A DNA stretch of 33,011 nt from Porphyromonadaceae bacterium (GCA_905372135.1 CAJPNS010000008.1:1-33011); one strand, 5' to 3'. Positions 1 to 8,505 are shown, counted from the first letter of the stretch. Translations and numbers: made by a program. Notes: generated by a model from the letters alone, not told the origin.

Positions 1-60
1 TTATTTATCAGCTACTTACAAGAGATGTTTTTTCGATGGTAAAAATTACTATTTTTTCGA

Positions 61-94
61 AGAAAAAGACGGAAAACAACTCGTGTCTTCCGCC
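61..94 (-). terminator. Probable intrinsic terminator of the minus-strand polysaccharide-precursor genes
   Basis: Seen in sequence: bases 68-74 and 88-94 form a 7-bp stem on the minus-strand transcript (one G-U pair) with a 13-nt loop. It is followed on that strand by a T-rich tract from 67 down to about 55. It lies 35 bp past the stop codon of the lipid kinase gene. The stem is short, so efficiency is uncertain. Confidence 0.5.
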
Positions 95-128
95 TTACGT
101 ATATTGAAAAGAAGAAAATTTCCTCTCT

Positions 129-506
129 CTAAAAGATAGCCGCAAAATATTTATAATATATGACTATAACCACAATCACACCCGTGCAGGCGGCAAACCC
201 TACAGCACCTGCCGATACGTCCTTGATGAACCCGATACGTCTGTCGTAGGCGGGCTGTATATAGTCGCATATCTTTTCGACTGCGGTGTTGAGGGCTTCG
301 GCTGTAAGTATCATACCGCAACAGATGGTCTGTGCTACCCATTCGACGGTGGAGATGCCGAAGACTATCCCCAGCACTATGAACAAAGCAAAAATAGATA
401 CCTGAGCCATTGCGGCGTGCTCGCGACTGACAAGCAGCCACATCCCTTTGAATACGTATTTTAGACTCAATGCACGCCCTTTTATGAAATTACCATCTCC
501 TATCAT
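129..506 (-). CDS. Diacylglycerol kinase family protein (DgkA/undecaprenol kinase type)
   Basis: A small integral membrane kinase of 125 residues, the usual size for the DgkA family. The family phosphorylates diacylglycerol or, in many non-proteobacteria, undecaprenol, which feeds the lipid carrier for wall and polysaccharide synthesis. The family signature is visible: E70-A-L-N73-T-A-V-E77, followed by K95-D-V-S-A-G-A-V. Three hydrophobic segments are visible at about 33-50, 57-70 and 100-122. It follows the phosphohexomutase gene by 47 bp on the same strand and no clear promoter was seen in that gap, so cotranscription is likely. The lipid substrate cannot be told from sequence. Undecaprenol is my inference from the neighbouring flippase and sugar-phosphate genes. 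Confidence 0.9.
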   Translation of the reverse strand: MIGDGNFIKGRALSLKYVFKGMWLLVSREHAAMAQVSIFALFIVLGIVFGISTVEWVAQTICCGMILTAEALNTAVEKICDYIQPAYDRRIGFIKDVSAGAVGFAACTGVIVVIVIYYKYFAAIF

Positions 507-553
507 ATACAGATAATTATAGATTTGTTTTGAACAAAATAAAACGTCTGATA

Positions 554-2299
554 CTATATTCCCAAATCTTTGCGGACGGCGTCTATCTTACGGTCGGCTT
601 TTGCCTCTGCGTCGTAATAGTCGGCTCTCGACTTCATCTCGCCTCTTACCTCGATGTAGAACTTTATCTTAGGCTCCGTACCCGAAGGACGAACGGAAAT
701 CTTGGTGCCGTCTTCGGTGAAAAACTGCAAAACGTTAGACGTAGTCGACATCTCTATCGGAGTCTCTGTGCCTGCGGATAGGTCTTTTGCTTTCAGAGTC
801 TGATAGTCTTTGATGAGCCGTACCTTAGAGCCGGCTATTTCTCGCGGCGGATTGTTGCGGTAATCGGTCATCATCTGCTTTATCTCAGCGGCTCCCGACT
901 GTCCTTTACGTACAACGGATATACCTTTCTCCTTGCCATAGCCATATTCCACATAGAGATCTTGCAAGAGTTCGAGCCAAGTCTTGTCGTTGTCTTTTGC
1001 CCAAGCGGTTATCTCAGCCATAATAGCGCAAGCAGATACGGCGTCTTTGTCGCGGCAGAAGTCCTCTATCAGATAGCCGTAGCTCTCTTCGCCTCCGCCG
1101 ATATATATCTTTTTGCCTTCGTTTTCACGCATTATGGCAGCAATCCATTTAAATCCCGTGTAGCAGTCGTAGAGTTCGACGTTTGCCTTGCGTGCAATAT
1201 CTTTTATCAGTTCGGTAGTAACGATGGTCTTCACCACATATTCGTTACCTTTGAGTTTGCCGAGTTCCTGCCACTTCTTTATGAGATAATAGGTAAATAC
1301 CATACCGGTCTGATTGCCGTTTATTAGTACCCATTCGCCTTTTTCGTTTTTGACGGCAATACCTATTCTGTCGCAGTCGGGGTCTGACGCCATTACGATG
1401 TCGGCATCGACTTTTTTTGCCTTCTTTATGGCGAGGTCGAGAGCTGCCGACTCTTCGGGGTTGGGCGATACAACAGTCGGGAAATCGCCGCTAAGTACGA
1501 ACTGTTCGTCCACTTTTATTACATTCTCGAATCCGAATGCCCGCAGAGCCATAGGTACGAGCTTAGCACCGCAGCCGTGTATGGGCGAGTAGACTATTTT
1601 AAGGTCTTTGTGGCGGGCGATAGCGTCGGGCGATAGCGACAGCGTCTTTATCTTTTCAACGAAGATATTGTCTATATCTTCGCCTATCATCTCTATCAAC
1701 GAGGGATTTGCCTCGAACCTAATATTCGAAATATCGGTTATCTTGTTTACCTCTTTTATCACGTCCGTATCGTGCGGAGCAACGAGCTGAGCGCCGTCGT
1801 CCCAATACGCCTTGTAGCCGTTATATTCTTTGGGGTTGTGCGAGGCGGTAATCATAACACCGCTTTGGCAGCCCAAGTGTCGTATGGCAAACGATATTTC
1901 GGGTGTGGGGCGAAGTGCGTCGAAAAGATATACCTTGATGCCGTTGGCGGAGAAGATATTTGCTACCGTCTTGGCGAAGTACGGAGAGTTGTTGCGACAG
2001 TCGTGCCCTATGACAACTTTTATCGGGTTTTTATCGGGGAATTGTTTTTTAAGATAATTAGCCAATCCTTGTGTAGCCGCTCCCACGGTATATATGTTCA
2101 TTCTGTTGGAGCCTGCTCCCATTATACCCCGCAGTCCTCCGGTACCAAACTCCAGATTCTGATAAAAAGCGTCTATGAGTTCGGTCTTGTCTTCGTTGTC
2201 CAACATCCTGCGTACAGCTTCTTTGGTCTCTTCGTTGTAGTTGCCGGCCAGCCAGCTTCGGGCTTTGGCTTCGCACTGTTTCAATAATTCGGTATTCAT
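554..2299 (-). CDS. Phosphohexomutase (phosphoglucomutase/phosphomannomutase, large type)
   Basis: An alpha-D-phosphohexomutase of 581 residues that interconverts hexose 1- and 6-phosphates in the cytoplasm. Visible motifs from the chosen start: FGTGGLRG at 51-58, the phosphoserine loop TASHNP at 151-156 (S153), the Mg-binding loop DPDCDR at 306-311, the sugar-specificity loop GEESYG at 403-408 and the phosphate-binding RPSGTEPK at 537-544. All four active-site loops are intact. The length and the GEESYG loop fit the long PgcA-like group that acts on glucose and often mannose phosphates. The ATG at 2299 is preferred over an upstream TTG at 2341 because that TTG overlaps a good promoter box (2339-2346). 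With manA upstream, a role in supplying mannose- or glucose-1-phosphate for glycans is likely. Confidence 0.93.
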   Translation of the reverse strand: MNTELLKQCEAKARSWLAGNYNEETKEAVRRMLDNEDKTELIDAFYQNLEFGTGGLRGIMGAGSNRMNIYTVGAATQGLANYLKKQFPDKNPIKVVIGHDCRNNSPYFAKTVANIFSANGIKVYLFDALRPTPEISFAIRHLGCQSGVMITASHNPKEYNGYKAYWDDGAQLVAPHDTDVIKEVNKITDISNIRFEANPSLIEMIGEDIDNIFVEKIKTLSLSPDAIARHKDLKIVYSPIHGCGAKLVPMALRAFGFENVIKVDEQFVLSGDFPTVVSPNPEESAALDLAIKKAKKVDADIVMASDPDCDRIGIAVKNEKGEWVLINGNQTGMVFTYYLIKKWQELGKLKGNEYVVKTIVTTELIKDIARKANVELYDCYTGFKWIAAIMRENEGKKIYIGGGEESYGYLIEDFCRDKDAVSACAIMAEITAWAKDNDKTWLELLQDLYVEYGYGKEKGISVVRKGQSGAAEIKQMMTDYRNNPPREIAGSKVRLIKDYQTLKAKDLSAGTETPIEMSTTSNVLQFFTEDGTKISVRPSGTEPKIKFYIEVRGEMKSRADYYDAEAKADRKIDAVRKDLGI

Positions 2300-2338
2300 A
2301 TCTTTATTGGTATTTTTTGTAAAAGAATTTGTGATAGG

Positions 2339-2346
2339 CAAAGTTA
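2339..2346 (-). promoter_or_regulatory. Bacteroidetes-type -7 promoter box for the phosphohexomutase gene
   Basis: The minus strand reads TAACTTTG, a match to the TAnnTTTG box, about 40 bases before the ATG at 2299. It suggests the mutase and lipid kinase can be transcribed independently of manA, whose stop codon is 105 bp upstream of the mutase start. Confidence 0.6.
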
Positions 2347-2403
2347 ATACTTTTATAGGTAACGGTCAAATAAATGAGTAATGTTTGCCGCCTATTATTC
2401 GCT

Positions 2404-3372
2404 TCATTCTATATATGTGATAAGTATTTGTGATTTTTCTTCGGGGCTAAGTATGACGCTATCCAACGAAGCGGGTAGCAGTATAGTCTCCCAACTATTG
2501 GCTACGGTTTTTCCGCTCGGATGGTTTATATTGAGCTTTCCGTCCAATACGGATATAAGTACGAAAGAATCTATCGTCGAGAGGTCGAGCACTTGTACTT
2601 TCGATAGACATAAAATCGATGTTTTGAAGTACGGTGTTTCTACTATTTTCCGAACTTCGTTATCTATGAATACGGTAGGCGATAGTGTTTTTTGCCAGTT
2701 TTCGAAGTCGATGGCTTTCACTGCCTCTTCTGTATGCAGCTCGCGGCGATTACCGTTTTTGTCGCGTCGGTCGAAGTCGTATATACGATAGGTAATGTCC
2801 GACGATTGTTGTATTTCCATTATGGTACATCCTCGTCCGATGGAGTGTACACACCCGGCAGGAATATATATATAGTCGCCTTTATTCACTATGTGTTTTT
2901 GTAGATAATCTTCGAGAGTATTGTTTTCTACGGCTTTCAAATATTCTTTTTCCGTTATTTTACGATTGAATCCTGCATAGACGAATGCCTCCTTTTCGCA
3001 GTCGAGGATATACCACATTTCGTTTTTACCGAAAGAATTGTGTCGTTCTTTTGCTATTTCGTCGTTTGGATGAACTTGTATCGAGAGGTCGTCGGCAGCA
3101 TCTATTACTTTGACCAATAGCGGGAAGTTGTTGCCGTAGCGACGATAGACTTCATTGCCGACAAGGTCGTTGAGGTAAACCTCTACAAGTTCCGACAGGC
3201 TATTGTCTTTTAAGAAACCACTCTTTACTATCGATTCGTTGCCCGCTATAGCCGATACGAGCCAACTCTCTCCGATATTGTCGTATTCGTCTGTATTGTA
3301 GAGACGTTTTAGTTTCTGTCCGCCCCAAATCTTGGTCATAAGTATCGGTTCGAATTTTAATGGGTAAAGCAT
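2404..3372 (-). CDS. manA: Mannose-6-phosphate isomerase, class I
   Basis: A zinc-dependent type I phosphomannose isomerase of 322 residues that converts fructose-6-phosphate to mannose-6-phosphate. It is the short form common in Bacteroidota and Firmicutes rather than the roughly 390-residue enterobacterial form. Metal ligands can be placed at Q99 and H101 in QVHPND, E118 in KNEMW and H176 in PAGCVHSIG. The conserved IMEIQQSSDITYRIYDFDR segment lies at 184-202. The gene starts 11 bp after the flippase stop codon, so the two are very probably cotranscribed. Together with the phosphohexomutase it gives a route from central metabolism to mannose-1-phosphate, and hence nucleotide-mannose for surface polysaccharide. 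Confidence 0.94.
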   Translation of the reverse strand: MLYPLKFEPILMTKIWGGQKLKRLYNTDEYDNIGESWLVSAIAGNESIVKSGFLKDNSLSELVEVYLNDLVGNEVYRRYGNNFPLLVKVIDAADDLSIQVHPNDEIAKERHNSFGKNEMWYILDCEKEAFVYAGFNRKITEKEYLKAVENNTLEDYLQKHIVNKGDYIYIPAGCVHSIGRGCTIMEIQQSSDITYRIYDFDRRDKNGNRRELHTEEAVKAIDFENWQKTLSPTVFIDNEVRKIVETPYFKTSILCLSKVQVLDLSTIDSFVLISVLDGKLNINHPSGKTVANSWETILLPASLDSVILSPEEKSQILITYIE

Positions 3373-3383
3373 ATTTTTTATAT

Positions 3384-4835
3384 TTATGAGTGTTTATTTA
3401 TCGATGTTATTAGCTCGATACTTTCTTTTATCACCTTAGAACCGAGCACGAAAGAGACTCCTAAATAGAATGATATTGCAGCCAATATCTGTATTAAAAG
3501 TATCAGGGCGAGATTATAAATACCGTTTGTAAATATCGAAAGTTCCAATTTTCCTATCAGTAAGGTAATAAACGACATTACAATTGAAATCACTGCATAA
3601 GGTAAAATGTCTTTTAGGTGTTGTATAGTAGAATATCCGAGTTGTTTACCCACAACTATCATATTTACCGCATAAGAGACGAACATTGCCAGGCTGAATC
3701 CCCAGAGCATCTCTTTTATGGTTTTTGATAAAAATATGAATAGAACGACTGTTAAGAGATTTCTACCGAGTTCGAGTATGAAGTTTAGATTCGATTTTCC
3801 GATGGCATTTAGAGTAGTGAGGCAAAAACTTTGGAATGGCAAAAATACGGCAGCTATGCAGAGTATTTGGAAATACGGTATCATATCTGTCCATTTATCG
3901 GTGAGGACTACGGTGGTAAGATTGTCGATAATACCTATTAGTCCGAGCATTATCGGAAAGATGAGGAACGAGATTACTCTGACGATTTTTCTAAAAAAAG
4001 CCAGCTGCTTCGGTTTGTCGTTGTTCAGACTCGATAGAATAGGGTAGGCGACAGACGTTATGGCGCCGGCTACTACCATCGATGGGATATCTTGGAATTT
4101 ACGTGCACGGTCGTAATACCCGAGATCTTCTTTCGAAAATACTTTTGGTATCTTTATATTGTAGATATATTTCACTATTATATTTATAGAGCTCGTAAAG
4201 AGGAGAAATATCGAGAATGAGAATATTTTTCTTATCACCGAGAAGTCGGGTTTGCTCGTTGGAGCCCAACGACTCATAACCCAAAGCATTGCTACACGTA
4301 TTGCTGTGAGGCTCACTATCTGCCATGCTATAGCCCAATACGTATAACCGACTAAAATCAATATTATGGTTAACACCGCCGAGGCTACTGCCGACACAAG
4401 GTTGGCTATGGATATGGCTTTGAATTCCATCTTTCGGGTAAGCAATACGTTGGGAATTATTCCAAACGAATTTATGATTATACCCAAAAATACGAATCGC
4501 GACAGAGGATTCAGCTGAGGTATATCGAAGTACCCTGCTATATCATTTGAGAATATCCATAATATCAAGTATAACACTATACTTAGGGCAACGTTAAAAA
4601 AGAATGTCGCCGAGTATTCGTTTTCTGTGTTTTGTTGGCGTCTGATAAGTGCCGTCGAGAAACCGCTATCGACAAGTACATTACTCAATGCTGTAAATAT
4701 CGACAAAGCGGCTATAATACCAAAATCGTCCGGAGTAAGCATACGGACAGTAAAGACACCTACGATAAGAGCGAAAGCCTGTACTCCAAACTTATCGATA
4801 CTGCTCCATGCCAGCGACTTCGAAGTTTTCCCCAT
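3384..4835 (-). CDS. Lipopolysaccharide/oligosaccharide flippase (MOP superfamily, WzxC-like)
   Basis: A polytopic membrane protein of 483 residues from the polysaccharide-transporter branch of the MOP superfamily. These proteins flip undecaprenyl-linked glycans across the inner membrane. The N-terminus carries the typical amphipathic stretch with W9-S-S-I-D-K-F-G, followed by TVRMLTPDDFGIIA and a TALIRRQ segment. The rest shows regularly spaced hydrophobic stretches consistent with 12-14 membrane spans. The length is normal. It heads the minus-strand group and overlaps nothing; manA follows after 11 bp. The transported glycan is unknown. The nearby mannose enzymes make a mannose-containing repeat unit plausible, but that is inference. 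Confidence 0.88.
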   Translation of the reverse strand: MGKTSKSLAWSSIDKFGVQAFALIVGVFTVRMLTPDDFGIIAALSIFTALSNVLVDSGFSTALIRRQQNTENEYSATFFFNVALSIVLYLILWIFSNDIAGYFDIPQLNPLSRFVFLGIIINSFGIIPNVLLTRKMEFKAISIANLVSAVASAVLTIILILVGYTYWAIAWQIVSLTAIRVAMLWVMSRWAPTSKPDFSVIRKIFSFSIFLLFTSSINIIVKYIYNIKIPKVFSKEDLGYYDRARKFQDIPSMVVAGAITSVAYPILSSLNNDKPKQLAFFRKIVRVISFLIFPIMLGLIGIIDNLTTVVLTDKWTDMIPYFQILCIAAVFLPFQSFCLTTLNAIGKSNLNFILELGRNLLTVVLFIFLSKTIKEMLWGFSLAMFVSYAVNMIVVGKQLGYSTIQHLKDILPYAVISIVMSFITLLIGKLELSIFTNGIYNLALILLIQILAAISFYLGVSFVLGSKVIKESIELITSINKHS

Positions 4836-4904
4836 TGATGAATATAAAAAGTATTATGTGTATAAAATATTCGGATACGATAAACCTGCGTTATATTTCC
4901 GAGA

Positions 4905-4912
4905 CAAAATTA
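4905..4912 (-). promoter_or_regulatory. -7 promoter box for the flippase-manA transcript
   Basis: The minus strand reads TAATTTTG, about 70 bases upstream of the flippase ATG. It lies in the intergenic region shared with the divergent mnmG promoter. Confidence 0.5.
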
Positions 4913-4992
4913 ATATTTTTATTTCAACCAAACCATTTTTACCTCGTTTTACCTCACCTTTCGAGAATGTCGTAGTGTAATCAAAAATGTAT

Positions 4993-5000
4993 TATCTTTG
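4993..5000 (+). promoter_or_regulatory. -7 promoter box abutting the mnmG start codon
   Basis: The plus strand reads TATCTTTG followed by C, the commonest form of the Bacteroidetes -7 box. Its last base is only 5 bases from the ATG at 5005, so transcription from it would give a leaderless or nearly leaderless mRNA. It also argues against the in-frame ATG at 4987 as the start. Confidence 0.65.
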
Positions 5001-5004
5001 CACA

Positions 5005-6885
5005 ATGATATCTAAATACGATATAATCGTCATAGGTGCAGGACACGCCGGATGTGAGGCAGCCGTAGCCGCAGCGAATCTTGGTTCTAAGGTATTACTT
5101 ATAACAATGGATATGAACTCTATCGCTCAGATGAGTTGTAATCCGGCGGTAGGAGGTATAGCTAAAGGACAAATCGTACGTGAGATAGATGCTCTGGGTG
5201 GCTATATGGGGATTGTTACCGACGATACTTCGATACAATTTCGTATGCTAAATAGGTCGAAAGGACCGGCTATGTGGAGCCCGCGTGCACAGTCCGACAG
5301 ATCGAGATATATACAGCGTTGGCGAGAGGTGCTCGACGATTGCACGAACCTCGATATTTGGCAAGATACGGTAACGGAATTTATGATACAGCACAATACA
5401 ATCGAGGGAGTGAAGACTCGTTTGAATTGTGAATTTCGTGCCAAATGTGTAATACTTACCGCAGGCACTTTTCTTAATGGATTAATGCATTTTGGAGAGA
5501 TACAGGTGGCCGGAGGACGTATCTCCGAACCCGCTTCTTACGGACTTACCGAGCAACTAAAATCTATCGGTTTTGTATCCGATAGGATGAAGACGGGAAC
5601 TCCCGTGCGTATCAACGGAAATTCTATAGACTTCTCGAAACTTATCGAACAACAGGGCGAAGACGATTTTCATCGTTTTTCTTTTTTGAAAAGAGAGAAA
5701 CGACGTCTTAAGCAGCGGTCTTGTTTTCTTGCACACACAAACGAAACTACTCACGAAATTATTCGCAAGCATATAGATCAATCGCCTATCTACAACGGAC
5801 AAATAAAAAGTATCGGTCCGAGATATTGCCCGAGTATAGAGACCAAAATAAATACTTTTGCCGACAAGATTTCGCATCAGCTTTTTGTCGAACCCGAAGG
5901 AGAAAACACGCAGGAATATTATCTCAACGGATTTTCGTCTTCGCTGCCGATAGATGTCCAACTCGAGGCTTTGCGTACTATTGAGGGGTTGGAAAATGTT
6001 AGAATTTATCGTGCCGGCTATGCCATCGAGTACGACTATTTCGACCCTGTACAGTTAAAAAACACGTTAGAGACGAAGCCAGTAAAAAACCTTTTTTTTG
6101 CCGGACAAATCAACGGAACTACCGGGTACGAGGAGGCGGCCGGTCAAGGTCTTGTTGCAGGCATTAATGCTCATATAAATTGTTTCGGAGGAACGGAATT
6201 TGTTCTCCATAGAGACGAAGCGTACATCGGAGTTCTCATCGACGACCTTACGACAAAGGGAGTCGACGAACCGTATCGGATGTTTACTTCGCGTTCGGAA
6301 TTTCGCATACTCCTACGTCAAGACAGTGCCGACATACGTTTGACTCCAAAAGCATTCGAACTTGGACTTGCTTCCAAAGAACGCAAGCAGTTGCTCGACA
6401 AAAAAAACGAAAATATTTCTGCTATTATCTCTTGGCTGAAACAAAATAAAGTGTTGCCTTCGGAGATTAATTGCTTTTTGGATAGTGTAGGCTCATCGAA
6501 TATTACTCAAAAAACAAGTCTGTACGATTTGCTTTTGCGCCCGAATATCGACATTGTTTCTTTATCGAAAACTTTTAGTGGCCTACGTGAGTTTATAGGA
6601 GATAAGATAGACCAAAGTAGAAAAGAAGAAATAATAGAAGAAGCGGAGGTGCAGATAAAATACGGCGGGTATATCGAGCGAGAGAGGCTTATCGCCGATA
6701 AAACGAGCCGGCTCGAGTATGTCAATATTCCGTCGGACACAAACTACGACGAGCTACAGTCTCTGTCGACAGAAGCAAAGCAGAAGCTAAAAAAATATTT
6801 GCCGAAAACGATAGGACAAGCCTCTCGTATTTCGGGAGTTTCTCCAAGCGATATAAACGCTCTGATTGTATTGGTTGGCAGATAA
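5005..6885 (+). CDS. mnmG: tRNA uridine-5-carboxymethylaminomethyl modification enzyme MnmG (GidA)
   Basis: An FAD-dependent enzyme of 626 residues that works with MnmE to install the cmnm5 group on wobble U34 of several tRNAs. The length is full for the family. The N-terminal dinucleotide-binding motif is GAGHAG at 11-16. The family-specific segments CNPAVGGIAKG, MKTGTPVR, GPRYCPSIE and GTTGYEEAAGQG are all present, and the helical C-terminal MnmE- and tRNA-interacting region ends in SRISGVSPSDINAL. The ATG at 5005 gives the usual MnmG N-terminus; an upstream in-frame ATG at 4987 sits before the promoter box and is rejected. It is divergent from the flippase and followed by apt on the same strand after 107 bp. 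Confidence 0.97.
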   Translation: MISKYDIIVIGAGHAGCEAAVAAANLGSKVLLITMDMNSIAQMSCNPAVGGIAKGQIVREIDALGGYMGIVTDDTSIQFRMLNRSKGPAMWSPRAQSDRSRYIQRWREVLDDCTNLDIWQDTVTEFMIQHNTIEGVKTRLNCEFRAKCVILTAGTFLNGLMHFGEIQVAGGRISEPASYGLTEQLKSIGFVSDRMKTGTPVRINGNSIDFSKLIEQQGEDDFHRFSFLKREKRRLKQRSCFLAHTNETTHEIIRKHIDQSPIYNGQIKSIGPRYCPSIETKINTFADKISHQLFVEPEGENTQEYYLNGFSSSLPIDVQLEALRTIEGLENVRIYRAGYAIEYDYFDPVQLKNTLETKPVKNLFFAGQINGTTGYEEAAGQGLVAGINAHINCFGGTEFVLHRDEAYIGVLIDDLTTKGVDEPYRMFTSRSEFRILLRQDSADIRLTPKAFELGLASKERKQLLDKKNENISAIISWLKQNKVLPSEINCFLDSVGSSNITQKTSLYDLLLRPNIDIVSLSKTFSGLREFIGDKIDQSRKEEIIEEAEVQIKYGGYIERERLIADKTSRLEYVNIPSDTNYDELQSLSTEAKQKLKKYLPKTIGQASRISGVSPSDINALIVLVGR

Positions 6886-6897
6886 TGTTTGTGTGAT

Positions 6898-6960
6898 AAA
6901 AAAAAGTTCCACGAGGAACAAAATGTGGTGTTGTTGTAAAAAAAAGTTCCACGAGGAACA
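6898..6960. repeat. Two identical parS-like palindromes in the mnmG-apt gap
   Basis: Seen in sequence: the 14-mer GTTCCACGAGGAAC occurs at 6906-6919 and 6946-6959, exactly 40 bp apart. Each copy is preceded by a run of A and followed by A, so about 23 bp is duplicated. The arms GTTCC/GGAAC are perfect inverted repeats around ACGA. The element resembles the bacterial chromosome-partition site parS (GTTTCACGTGAAAC) and its GTTCCACGTGGAAC variant, differing from the latter only in the central T to A. ParB binding is inference. An operator over the apt promoter is the main alternative. Confidence 0.6.
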
Positions 6961-6975
6961 TTTTGATTGTAAATA

Positions 6976-6983
6976 TATTTTTG
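6976..6983 (+). promoter_or_regulatory. Possible -7 box for apt
   Basis: The plus strand reads TATTTTTG ten bases before the apt ATG. The second palindrome (6946-6959) would lie at the -33 position of this promoter. The region is AT-rich, so a chance match is quite possible. Confidence 0.35.
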
Positions 6984-6992
6984 AATAGAGAT

Positions 6993-7517
6993 ATGAATGT
7001 AGAAGAAGTAAAAAAACAGATTAGAGACGTATATGATTTTCCTGAAAAGGGAATCGTTTTCAAAGATCTTACTACGGCATTCAAAGATGCTGCTTGTATG
7101 GATTTTTTCGAAAACGAAATGTATCGTCTTTACAAAGACAAAAATATCACTAAGGTGATAGGGATAGAGAGCCGCGGTTTTATAATGGCGCCTATTCTGG
7201 GTAATAAATTGGGTGTTGGTTTTGTGCCGATACGTAAGAAGGGTAAACTGCCTGCCGAAACCTACGAAGTCAGCTATGGCAAAGAGTATGGCAAAGATAT
7301 AATACAGATACATAAAGATTCGCTATGTGCAGACGATATAGTGCTTATACACGACGACCTTTTGGCTACTGGAGGTACTATGAAGGCAGCTTGTGATTTG
7401 GTGAAAATCTTTGGAGTGAAAAAAATCTATGTCAACTTTTTAGTAGAACTCGATTTTCTAAAAGGTATAGAGGTGTTCGATAAGGATATTGATGTGACTT
7501 CCCTGATACACTATTAA
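6993..7517 (+). CDS. apt: Adenine phosphoribosyltransferase
   Basis: A cytoplasmic purine-salvage enzyme of 174 residues that makes AMP from adenine and PRPP. The type I phosphoribosyltransferase PRPP loop is visible as VLIHDDLLATGGT at about 117-129. The adenine-site segment IGIESRGFIMAP lies at 57-68 and the FPEKGIVFKDLT stretch typical of Apt lies at 16-27. The length matches the family. The ATG at 6993 is chosen because the sequence from it aligns with normal Apt N-termini; an upstream in-frame TTG at 6963 would add ten unlikely residues. It is parallel to mnmG and convergent with the CPBP protease gene, with only 39 bp between their stop codons and no clear terminator. Confidence 0.95.
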   Translation: MNVEEVKKQIRDVYDFPEKGIVFKDLTTAFKDAACMDFFENEMYRLYKDKNITKVIGIESRGFIMAPILGNKLGVGFVPIRKKGKLPAETYEVSYGKEYGKDIIQIHKDSLCADDIVLIHDDLLATGGTMKAACDLVKIFGVKKIYVNFLVELDFLKGIEVFDKDIDVTSLIHY

Positions 7518-7556
7518 AGGGAAATCTTTATAAGGCCGAGTAGGAAACAAGCAAGC

Positions 7557-8402
7557 TTAGTCTTTTGCCCTTTTCGCTGTTTTATAATGATGTCTTTTGA
7601 AATAGACAAGTACGATTCCTGATATTATAAGGGATATAATACCTGTGCATATACTGAAGTTTTCGGTAGGTATCTCTATTATCTTGTTGTAAGAGAGGAA
7701 AAAAGCCAATACGGCTATACCGTTGTTTGTGAAATGTGCTATTATAGAGGGATATAGCGACCTACTCCATATAGCAATATATCCAAACGATACTCCAAGT
7801 ATCAATCGAGGGATAAACCCTCCGAATTGCAGGTGTATCGCAGAAAATAGTATTGCTGTCAGCCAAACTGCTATGTGATAATTAAACGCTCCGGCAAATA
7901 TTCTTTGAACGACTCCTCTGAAGAAAAGTTCTTCGCAGATTGCAGCCCCTAATGCTATTACAACTATATTTGCGATAAGCCCCCATATAGTATTTACGGA
8001 TAGCATCGTCTCTGTGATGTTATTCGCTTGTTGCTCAAGGGCTATCATACGGGTTTCTATATTCCTTAGGAAATAGGGTAGATGTAAAGATTTGTTCCAC
8101 TGCGAGAGTACATCTATGCACGGTATTATTGTGATTATAAATATTATGGCTATTATTATGCTTTTTATGTCGATAGTATTGGTTAGTAATGTTTTTATCT
8201 GATTGCCGGAAAGCCATCGCCACGCCAATATTGCAGGTAGCCCGAAGACGAGTATTTCTTGCAAAAGTTGTGTGATTTTAAGCGATGTAATAGAATCTAA
8301 TGGGGTGTTGATGAGTATACTATACAAGATAGCCGATATTACAAATCCTGAAATAGACAAAAACGATAGTAGTAATAGCTGATAAACAATACTCTTCTTC
8401 AT
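7557..8402 (-). CDS. CPBP family intramembrane glutamic protease
   Basis: A polytopic membrane protein of 281 residues from the CPBP (CaaX protease and bacteriocin-processing, Abi) family. All three family motifs are intact: E157-E158-x-x-x-R162 in EELFFRG, the second-motif histidine H190 in FSAIHLQ, and H223 in PSIIAHFTNN. About eight hydrophobic segments are visible. In bacteria these proteins are linked to processing or self-immunity for secreted peptides and to other membrane roles, and the substrate here cannot be inferred. The gene is divergent from the sigma-54 activator gene and convergent with apt. A -7 box at 8419-8426 gives a leader of roughly ten bases. Confidence 0.88.
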   Translation of the reverse strand: MKKSIVYQLLLLSFLSISGFVISAILYSILINTPLDSITSLKITQLLQEILVFGLPAILAWRWLSGNQIKTLLTNTIDIKSIIIAIIFIITIIPCIDVLSQWNKSLHLPYFLRNIETRMIALEQQANNITETMLSVNTIWGLIANIVVIALGAAICEELFFRGVVQRIFAGAFNYHIAVWLTAILFSAIHLQFGGFIPRLILGVSFGYIAIWSRSLYPSIIAHFTNNGIAVLAFFLSYNKIIEIPTENFSICTGIISLIISGIVLVYFKRHHYKTAKRAKD

Positions 8403-8418
8403 GACCGATAATTTTCCT

Positions 8419-8426
8419 CAAAGGTA
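8419..8426 (-). promoter_or_regulatory. -7 promoter box for the CPBP protease gene
   Basis: The minus strand reads TACCTTTG ending 17 bases before the ATG at 8402. Confidence 0.55.
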
Positions 8427-8456
8427 CTATTTTTTTGATGATTCGGAATAAATATG

Positions 8457-8464
8457 TAATTTTG
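8457..8464 (+). promoter_or_regulatory. -7 promoter box for the sigma-54 activator group
   Basis: The plus strand reads TAATTTTG, 41 bases before the ATG at 8506 and back to back with the CPBP promoter. Confidence 0.5.
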
Positions 8465-8505
8465 TCGTGTTTTATACAGTAATTAAATAACAATTCCCCA
8501 AGTAG

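Noticed and set aside
151..441. Arg/His-rich minus-strand frame overlapping the lipid kinase gene
   Set aside because: It is an out-of-frame shadow of the DgkA-family gene with no family resemblance.
2300..2341. Upstream TTG start extending the phosphohexomutase by 14 residues
   Set aside because: The codon overlaps a good promoter box (2339-2346), and the added residues are not part of the family N-terminus.
6906..6959. The GTTCC...GGAAC hairpins as terminators
   Set aside because: The T run follows the stem only on the minus strand, but both neighbouring genes are on the plus strand and no minus-strand gene reads into the gap. The stem is only 5 bp.
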